From the NCBI GenBank assembly GCA_963620985.1, contig CAVFCI010000028.1:1-25637 (forward strand): 25,637 nucleotides of DNA, read 5' to 3'. The translations under genes and the position numbers were made by a program. Positions 20,678-25,637 of this stretch are shown in pieces (the first letter of the stretch is position 1; every line of letters starts with the position of its first letter). The DNA comes from F23-B02 sp963620985 (lineage in GTDB: Bacteria; Bacillota; Clostridia; Oscillospirales; Oscillospiraceae). The notes below the pieces were generated by a model that saw only the letters and a list, made by a program, of their open reading frames with translations, was not told the origin of the DNA and made no database searches.

Positions 20678-23329
20678 GTGAAGTATTATTGCGAAGAAAA
20701 GGAGCGCGTGATAGCGCAGCTTGACAGCAGCGAAAACGGTCTGAGCGAGGCCGAGGCTGCAAAAAGGCTCGCCGAAAACGGACCGAACAAGCTTGCAGCT
20801 GCAAAAAAGGACTCTATCATAAAGCAGTTTTTAAAGCAGCTTGCAGACCCCATGATAATCATACTGCTCGTAGCCGCGGCGATAAGCGGCGTGCTGGCGG
20901 TAACGCAGGGCGAGAGCTTTGCCGACGTTATCATCATCCTGTTCGTCGTCGTTGTCAACGCTGTTCTGGGCGTTTATCAGGAAAACAAGGCCGAAAAGGC
21001 GATAGAGGCTCTGCAGGAGATGTCGGCGGCGACCTCAAAGGTGCTGCGCGGCGGCAGGATAGTGACGGTGCACAGCGAGGAGCTCGTTGTAGGCGACGTT
21101 GTGCTGCTCGAGGCAGGCGACGCTGTTCCGGCTGACGGCAGAATAATCGACAACGCAAGCCTCAAAATAGAGGAGGCCGCCCTCACCGGCGAGTCCGTGC
21201 CTGTCAGCAAGTTCATTGACATCATAAACCTCTCGGATAACGAGCGCGACGTTCCACTCGGCGACCGCCGCAACATGGCCTATATGGGCTCGACAGTCGT
21301 CTATGGCCGCGGCGCTATGATCGTGTGCGCAACGGGCATGGATACCGAGATGGGTAAGATAGCCGACGCGCTCGCGCAGGCCTCCGACGGTCAGACCCCC
21401 TTGCAGATAAAGCTCACGCAGCTGAGCAAGATACTCACATGGCTCGTGCTCGGTATCTGCGTGGTCATATTTGCCGTGCAGCTGCTCAGAGCGGGCGGAC
21501 TTAATTTTGAGGTCGTGCTCAACTCCTTCATGATAGCCGTATCGCTTGCGGTCGCGGCCATACCCGAGGGACTTGCCGCCGTCGTGACGGTGGTGCTGTC
21601 GATCGGCGTTACCAATATGTCAAAGCGCAACGCCATCATCCGCCGCCTGACCGCTGTCGAGACCCTCGGCTGCGCGCAGGTAATATGCTCGGATAAGACC
21701 GGCACCCTGACGCAGAACAAGATGACCGTCGTTGACAGCTTCGGCGAAAACGAGCGCGAGCTTGCTCAGGCAATGGCTCTGTGCTGCGACGCGGAGATAG
21801 ACGAAAGCGGCGCCGTCACCGGCGAGCCGACAGAGGCCGCGCTCGTCGCTTGGGCAAATAAGCTGGGTCTCAACAAGACCGAGCTCAAGGCCTCCTTCCC
21901 ACGCTGCGGCGAAGCGCCCTTCGACTCCGGCAGAAAGATGATGAGCACCCTGCACCTTGCTCCGAACGGCGTTGTGCAGTACACCAAGGGCGCGCCTGAC
22001 GTCATAATCGGAAAATGCACGCACTATCTGCATGACGGTCAGGCCGTACCGATGACGGAGGCCTACCGCGAGGAGATACTCAAAAGCAACAAGACCATGG
22101 CGGATAAGGCTCTGCGCGTTCTGGCCTGCGCCCTGCGCGTCTGGGATAAGCAGCCCGACAGCTGCGAGGCAGGGGATCTGGAGCATGATCTCTGCTTCGT
22201 CGGTCTTACCGGCATGATAGATCCGGTGCGTCCGGAGGTAAAGGACGCAATCGACGAGTGCGTCGAGGCCGGCATCCGCGCCATCATGATAACGGGCGAC
22301 CATATCGACACCGCCGTCGCCATAGCAAGGGAGCTCGGTATACTGCGCGAGGGCGATAAGGCCATAACGGGCGCTCAGCTTTCCGAGATGAGCGACGAGG
22401 AGTTCGAACGCGAATTCCAAAGCATCAGCGTCTACGCCCGCGTCCAGCCCGAGCACAAGACCCGCATAGTCTCGGCATGGCGCAAGGCAGGCTACGTCAC
22501 CGCCATGACCGGCGACGGCGTAAACGACGCACCGTCGATAAAAAGCGCCGATATCGGCGTGGGCATGGGCATAACCGGCACCGACGTTACAAAGAACGTC
22601 GCCGATATGGTGCTTGCCGACGATAACTTTGCCACCATCGTCGGAGCCGTAGAGGAGGGACGACGGATATACGACAATATCCGCAAGGCGATCCAGTTCC
22701 TGCTCGGCTCGAACATGAGCGAGGTCATAAGCATTTTCGTGGCTACGCTCCTCGGCTTTACGATCCTAAAGCCCGTTCACCTGCTGTGGATAAACCTTGT
22801 GACTGACTGCTTTCCGGCGCTGGCGCTGGGCATGGAAAAGGCCGAGGGCGATATCATGCGCCGCAGGCCGCGTCCGGCAAAGGACGGCATATTTGCAGGC
22901 GGCATGGGTTTTGATATAGCCTATCAGGGCGTTCTGATCTCCGCACTCGTGCTGGCGGCCTACTTCGTCGGCCACTATATCGAGACCGGCGTGTGGACGA
23001 TAACAGACTCTGCCGACGGAACGACAATGGCATTTCTCACGATGTCCATGGCCGAGATATGCCACAGCTTCAATATGCGCTCCCTGCGCGGCTGCATCTT
23101 CACCATGGGCACAAAGAACATGGCGCTCACATGGGCGGCCATCGGCAGCATCGGCGCAACGACGCTCGTGTGCGAGGTGCCCTTCCTTGCAAACGCCTTT
23201 GGCTTCACGCCCGTATCCCTCGGTGAGTACGTCATTGCAATGGGCATCGGCATGGTCGGCATGGTCATAGTCGAGCTCGTCAAGACCCTCCAGCGTAAGA
23301 GCATGAGAAAAAGAGGAGAGATCCTTTGA
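20678..23329 (+). CDS. P2-type cation-transporting ATPase (Ca2+/Mn2+ class)
   Basis: The 883-residue membrane pump has all catalytic parts: actuator TGES at 170-173, phosphorylation site SDKTGTLTQ with Asp339, and the hinge TGDGVNDAPSIKSADIG. Ion-site residues match P2A pumps: IPEGL at 295-299 in helix M4, SNMSEVISIF in M5, and NLVTD in M6. There is no N-terminal metal-binding domain. Such pumps export Ca2+ or Mn2+ from the cytoplasm. Because the gene sits behind a Mn2+ riboswitch that turns on with metal, Mn2+ export is the best guess, with Ca2+ the alternative. GTG 20678 is 7 bases after AAAGGAGG. Confidence 0.94.
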   Translation: MKYYCEEKERVIAQLDSSENGLSEAEAAKRLAENGPNKLAAAKKDSIIKQFLKQLADPMIIILLVAAAISGVLAVTQGESFADVIIILFVVVVNAVLGVYQENKAEKAIEALQEMSAATSKVLRGGRIVTVHSEELVVGDVVLLEAGDAVPADGRIIDNASLKIEEAALTGESVPVSKFIDIINLSDNERDVPLGDRRNMAYMGSTVVYGRGAMIVCATGMDTEMGKIADALAQASDGQTPLQIKLTQLSKILTWLVLGICVVIFAVQLLRAGGLNFEVVLNSFMIAVSLAVAAIPEGLAAVVTVVLSIGVTNMSKRNAIIRRLTAVETLGCAQVICSDKTGTLTQNKMTVVDSFGENERELAQAMALCCDAEIDESGAVTGEPTEAALVAWANKLGLNKTELKASFPRCGEAPFDSGRKMMSTLHLAPNGVVQYTKGAPDVIIGKCTHYLHDGQAVPMTEAYREEILKSNKTMADKALRVLACALRVWDKQPDSCEAGDLEHDLCFVGLTGMIDPVRPEVKDAIDECVEAGIRAIMITGDHIDTAVAIARELGILREGDKAITGAQLSEMSDEEFEREFQSISVYARVQPEHKTRIVSAWRKAGYVTAMTGDGVNDAPSIKSADIGVGMGITGTDVTKNVADMVLADDNFATIVGAVEEGRRIYDNIRKAIQFLLGSNMSEVISIFVATLLGFTILKPVHLLWINLVTDCFPALALGMEKAEGDIMRRRPRPAKDGIFAGGMGFDIAYQGVLISALVLAAYFVGHYIETGVWTITDSADGTTMAFLTMSMAEICHSFNMRSLRGCIFTMGTKNMALTWAAIGSIGATTLVCEVPFLANAFGFTPVSLGEYVIAMGIGMVGMVIVELVKTLQRKSMRKRGEIL

Positions 23330-23336
23330 TTTTCGG

Positions 23337-23365
23337 TTGACACGGGCGCGATTGGGTGATATTAT
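23337..23365 (+). promoter_or_regulatory. Promoter of the T-box-thrS transcript
   Basis: TTGACA (23337-23342), exactly 17 bases, then TATTAT (23360-23365) with TGa before it (extended -10). The start should be near 23372. Confidence 0.82.
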
Positions 23366-23371
23366 CTAACA

Positions 23372-23584
23372 ATCAGCGATGACGGAGAACGATGACGGAA
23401 TATCCGCACAGAGAGAAGGGCCGCAGGCTGCAAGCCCTTTCGGAGACAACGCCGGAGACCGCTCCCGAGCCGAAGCAGGGGAATATGCTTCCGCACCGCG
23501 CCCGTTAAGCGCATGATGAGTCTTATCAAGGTGGGACCGCGTAAATACTACGCCCTTGACGCATTGCGTCAGGGGCATTTTTTG
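23372..23584 (+). promoter_or_regulatory. T-box leader of thrS
   Basis: The T-box sequence AAGGTGGGACCGCG is at 23528-23541. CCCGTTA stands before it (from 23501), as in other T-boxes. A long stem I region fills 23372-23470; its likely specifier is ACC at 23458-23460 (Thr), which fits thrS but was read by eye. The terminator is GCCCTTGACGC / GCGTCAGGGGC (23552-23562 / 23566-23576) followed by six T (23578-23583). Uncharged tRNA-Thr pairing with the T-box should favour the antiterminator and allow thrS transcription. Confidence 0.93.
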
Positions 23585-23601
23585 ATAAAGGAGTAGATAT
23601 C

Positions 23602-25353
23602 ATGGAAGAAAATAAGTACACTTTTGAAAACCCCGAATTTAAAGACACTTACCGTCATACCACGAGCCATATCCTCGCGCAGGCAGTAAAGCGCCTGTAC
23701 CCCGAGGTGAAGCTGGCCATAGGTCCGGCTATCGAAAACGGCTTTTACTATGACTTTGACGCTCCCTTTGCCATAACTCCCGAGATCCTCGAGAAGATCG
23801 AGAGCGAGATGCGCAAGATATGCAAGGAGAAGATAAAGCTTGAAAGATTTGAGCTTCCGCGTGAGGAGGCAATAAAGCTCATGGAGGAGCGCGAGGAGCC
23901 CTACAAGGTCGAGCTCATAAACGATCTGCCCGAGGACGCGGTCATTTCCTTCTATAAGCAGGGCGACTTCACCGACCTGTGTGCAGGCCCGCATCTCGAT
24001 TCCACCGGCAGGGTCAAGGGCAACGCCATCAAGCTCACCTCCTGCACCGGCGCATACTGGCGCGGCGACTCCAACCGCAAGATGCTCCAGCGCGTCTATG
24101 GCATCTGCTTTATGAAAAAGGACGAGCTCGACGAGTACCTTGCCCGCATCGAAGAGGCCAAGAAGCGCGACCACCGCAAGCTCGGCAAGGAGCTCGGCCT
24201 GTTCATGCTCACCGAGGAGGGTCCCGGCTTCCCCTTCTTCCTGCCAAAGGGCATGGTGCTGAAAAACACGCTTATCGACTACTGGCGCGAGATACACAAG
24301 AAGTACGGCTATGTTGAGGTCTCGACCCCGATGATCCTCAACCGCCAGCTCTGGGAGACCTCCGGCCACTGGTTCCATTATAAGGAGAATATGTACACCA
24401 CCGTCATCGACGGCGAGGACTTTGCGATAAAGCCCATGAACTGCCCGGGCGGCATGCTGGTGTATAAATCCGAGCCGCACTCCTACCGCGACCTGCCCCT
24501 GCGCGTGGGCGAGCTCGGCCTTGTCCACCGCCACGAGCTCTCCGGCGCTCTGCACGGCCTGTTCCGCGTAAGATGCTTCACGCAGGACGATGCGCATATC
24601 TTTATGACATGGGATCAGATGAAGGACGAGATAAAGAACGTTGTCAAGCTCTTTGACGAGGTCTACTCGCTCTTCGGCCTGCCCTACGAGATCGAGCTGA
24701 GCACCATGCCCGACGATCACATGGGTGACGAGAAGGACTGGGAGTTTGCGCAGAACACCCTCAAGGAGGCCATCACCGAGATGGGCAAGAGCTTTGTCAT
24801 AAACGAGGGCGACGGCGCATTCTACGGTCCGAAGCTCGACTTCCATCTGGAGGACAGCCTCGGACGTACATGGCAGTGCGGCACCATCCAGCTCGATATG
24901 CAGCTGCCCGAAAGATTTGAGCTCGAATATGTCGGAGCCGACGGCGAGAAGCACCGCCCCGTCATGATCCACCGCGTCGTGTTCGGCTCGATAGAGCGCT
25001 TCATCGGCGTTATCACCGAGCATTTCGGCGGCGCGTTCCCGACCTGGCTGGCTCCCGTTCAGGTCAAGGTCATGCCGATAACCGACCGAGTTGACGACTA
25101 TGCAAAGTACATTGCAAAGCGCCTTGATAAGCAGGGCTTCCGCGTCGAGACCGATCTGCGCAATGAGAAGATCGGCTACAAGATCCGCGAGGCTCAGACC
25201 CAGAAGATACCCTACATGATAATCGTCGGCGACAAGGAGGCCGAAAACGGCACTATCTCCGTGCGCACCCGCGCCGGCGGCGACGAGGGCAGCATGCAGG
25301 TCGAGAACTTCATAGCAAAGCTCAGGGAGGAAGTCTCCACCCGCGCAAGATAG
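23602..25353 (+). CDS. thrS: Threonyl-tRNA synthetase lacking the N-terminal TGS domain
   Basis: The 583-residue class II synthetase charges tRNA-Thr. The editing domain has HTTSH (His19, His23) and CAGPH (Cys127, His131), the sites that remove mischarged Ser. The catalytic core has GPGFPFFLPKG (motif 1 region), RVRCFTQDDAH (motif 2), Zn ligand Cys281 in MNCPGG, and GGAFPTWLAPVQV (motif 3). The anticodon-binding domain covers the last 100 residues. Most bacterial ThrS are about 640 residues with a TGS domain first; this one starts at the editing domain. AAAGGAG lies 8 bases before the ATG, and the T-box terminator is just upstream, so there is no room for a TGS domain. Confidence 0.97.
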   Translation: MEENKYTFENPEFKDTYRHTTSHILAQAVKRLYPEVKLAIGPAIENGFYYDFDAPFAITPEILEKIESEMRKICKEKIKLERFELPREEAIKLMEEREEPYKVELINDLPEDAVISFYKQGDFTDLCAGPHLDSTGRVKGNAIKLTSCTGAYWRGDSNRKMLQRVYGICFMKKDELDEYLARIEEAKKRDHRKLGKELGLFMLTEEGPGFPFFLPKGMVLKNTLIDYWREIHKKYGYVEVSTPMILNRQLWETSGHWFHYKENMYTTVIDGEDFAIKPMNCPGGMLVYKSEPHSYRDLPLRVGELGLVHRHELSGALHGLFRVRCFTQDDAHIFMTWDQMKDEIKNVVKLFDEVYSLFGLPYEIELSTMPDDHMGDEKDWEFAQNTLKEAITEMGKSFVINEGDGAFYGPKLDFHLEDSLGRTWQCGTIQLDMQLPERFELEYVGADGEKHRPVMIHRVVFGSIERFIGVITEHFGGAFPTWLAPVQVKVMPITDRVDDYAKYIAKRLDKQGFRVETDLRNEKIGYKIREAQTQKIPYMIIVGDKEAENGTISVRTRAGGDEGSMQVENFIAKLREEVSTRAR

Positions 25354-25372
25354 AATCAAAATAAAATGATAT

Positions 25373-25434
25373 GAGCCTGCTCTTCGGAGCAGGCTCAGCT
25401 TGTCAAAAAAGTCCCGTGAGGGACTTTTTTGACA
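25373..25434 (+). terminator. thrS terminator region: UUCG hairpin followed by the repeat hairpin
   Basis: GAGCCTGCTC-TTCG-GAGCAGGCTC (25373-25396) is a perfect 10-base stem with a UUCG loop, but no T run follows. The next hairpin (25402-25434) belongs to the dispersed repeat and has a TTTTTT arm, so the pair probably ends the thrS transcript. Confidence 0.75.
25396..25434 (+). repeat. Dispersed palindromic intergenic repeat, copy C (partial)
   Basis: CAGCTTGTCAAAAAAGTCCC then GTGA then GGGACTTTTTTGAC matches the first half of copy B. The second hairpin is replaced by a different one, GGGCGGCA / TGCCGCCC (25441-25448 / 25460-25467), around a loop that still contains AGCATTTTG. Confidence 0.8.
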
Positions 25435-25587
25435 CGCTGAGGGCGGCAGCATTTTGTGTTGCCGCCCTATTGACTACCGAACAGCAAAGACAGGCTCGGC
25501 TGGCCTTGCTATTTTCATATTGCTTTTTGTCACAAAGAAAAACGATACTGCGGAATTTATCACCGCTACTCTCTTTTTGATATATCC

Positions 25588-25637
25588 TTACAGCTCAATT
25601 ACTTCAGGCTCGGCGGTAAAAGAATAGATCGTTGCAG
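25588..25637 (-). CDS. Possible C-terminal end of a minus-strand gene (partial)
   Basis: Read leftwards from the window edge, one minus-strand frame gives ATIYSFTAEPEVIEL and then a TAA stop at 25588-25590. This is a plausible protein tail, but it is too short for a family call, and no strong terminator follows. Positions 25468-25587 show nothing else I can support. Confidence 0.3.
   Translation of the reverse strand, partial: ATIYSFTAEPEVIEL

Noticed and set aside
23569..25452. A 627-codon open frame antisense to thrS
   Set aside because: It mirrors thrS in a GC-rich genome, has no family motif and begins in the repeat hairpin. The plus-strand gene has all ThrS motifs.
25371..25580. A 69-codon plus-strand open frame after thrS
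   Set aside because: It reads through the terminator and the repeat hairpin, and has no ribosome site.

Overview
The window looks like a chromosomal segment of a fairly GC-rich anaerobic Firmicute (class Clostridia). An Oscillospirales-type gut bacterium is my best guess. This rests on the T-box leader in front of thrS, the yybP-ykoY riboswitch, the low-GC-Gram-positive ribosome binding sites and promoters, the nitroreductase fused to ferredoxin, the neutral zinc metallopeptidase of the YugP type, and a poly-A/poly-T palindromic repeat scattered between genes. No phage, insertion sequence, CRISPR array or rRNA is visible.

Layout. 1-79: one copy of a dispersed repeat. 112-1509: a ferredoxin-nitroreductase and a divergent ArsR-like regulator. 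1543-2682: a RodA/FtsW-family cell-wall polymerase whose start is unclear, divergent from tsaE-tsaB (tRNA t6A synthesis) followed by upp (uracil salvage). 4634-5020: an intergenic mosaic of palindromes and repeats, including an inverted 79-base copy of the repeat at position 1. 5021-6388: an O-antigen-ligase-like polytopic membrane protein. 6529-13190: a tightly packed five-gene operon (BON plus GlpA-like flavoprotein, GlpB-like flavoprotein, DUF1667 protein, FGGY kinase, alkyl-DHAP-synthase-like flavoenzyme) under a perfect consensus promoter. 13284-13360: tRNA-Val(CAC). 13425-15185: a Na+/phosphate cotransporter. 15384-15773: a small DUF1232 membrane protein. 15818-17469: a minus-strand operon LUD protein, YugP-like metallopeptidase, cupin. 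17525-18559: a nucleotidyltransferase with an apparent remnant of a phosphomannomutase domain. 18703-20429: ychF and a TRIC-family channel. 20481-23329: a Mn2+ riboswitch and a P2-type cation ATPase. 23337-25353: a T-box leader and thrS. 25354-25637: terminators, a third repeat copy and possibly the tail of a minus-strand gene.

The most interesting block is the five-gene operon. Its first three proteins resemble the membrane-independent glycerol-3-phosphate dehydrogenase modules of anaerobic Firmicutes. The sugar/polyol kinase is a divergent FGGY protein rather than a textbook GlpK, and the fifth gene keeps the His-His-His motif of alkyl-DHAP synthases. Together they suggest phosphorylation and flavin-dependent oxidation of a glycerol-like or polyol substrate, possibly linked to ether-lipid chemistry; the substrate cannot be read from sequence. 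The best-defined regulation is in the two leader RNAs, where the sensor and terminator elements can be placed to the base.
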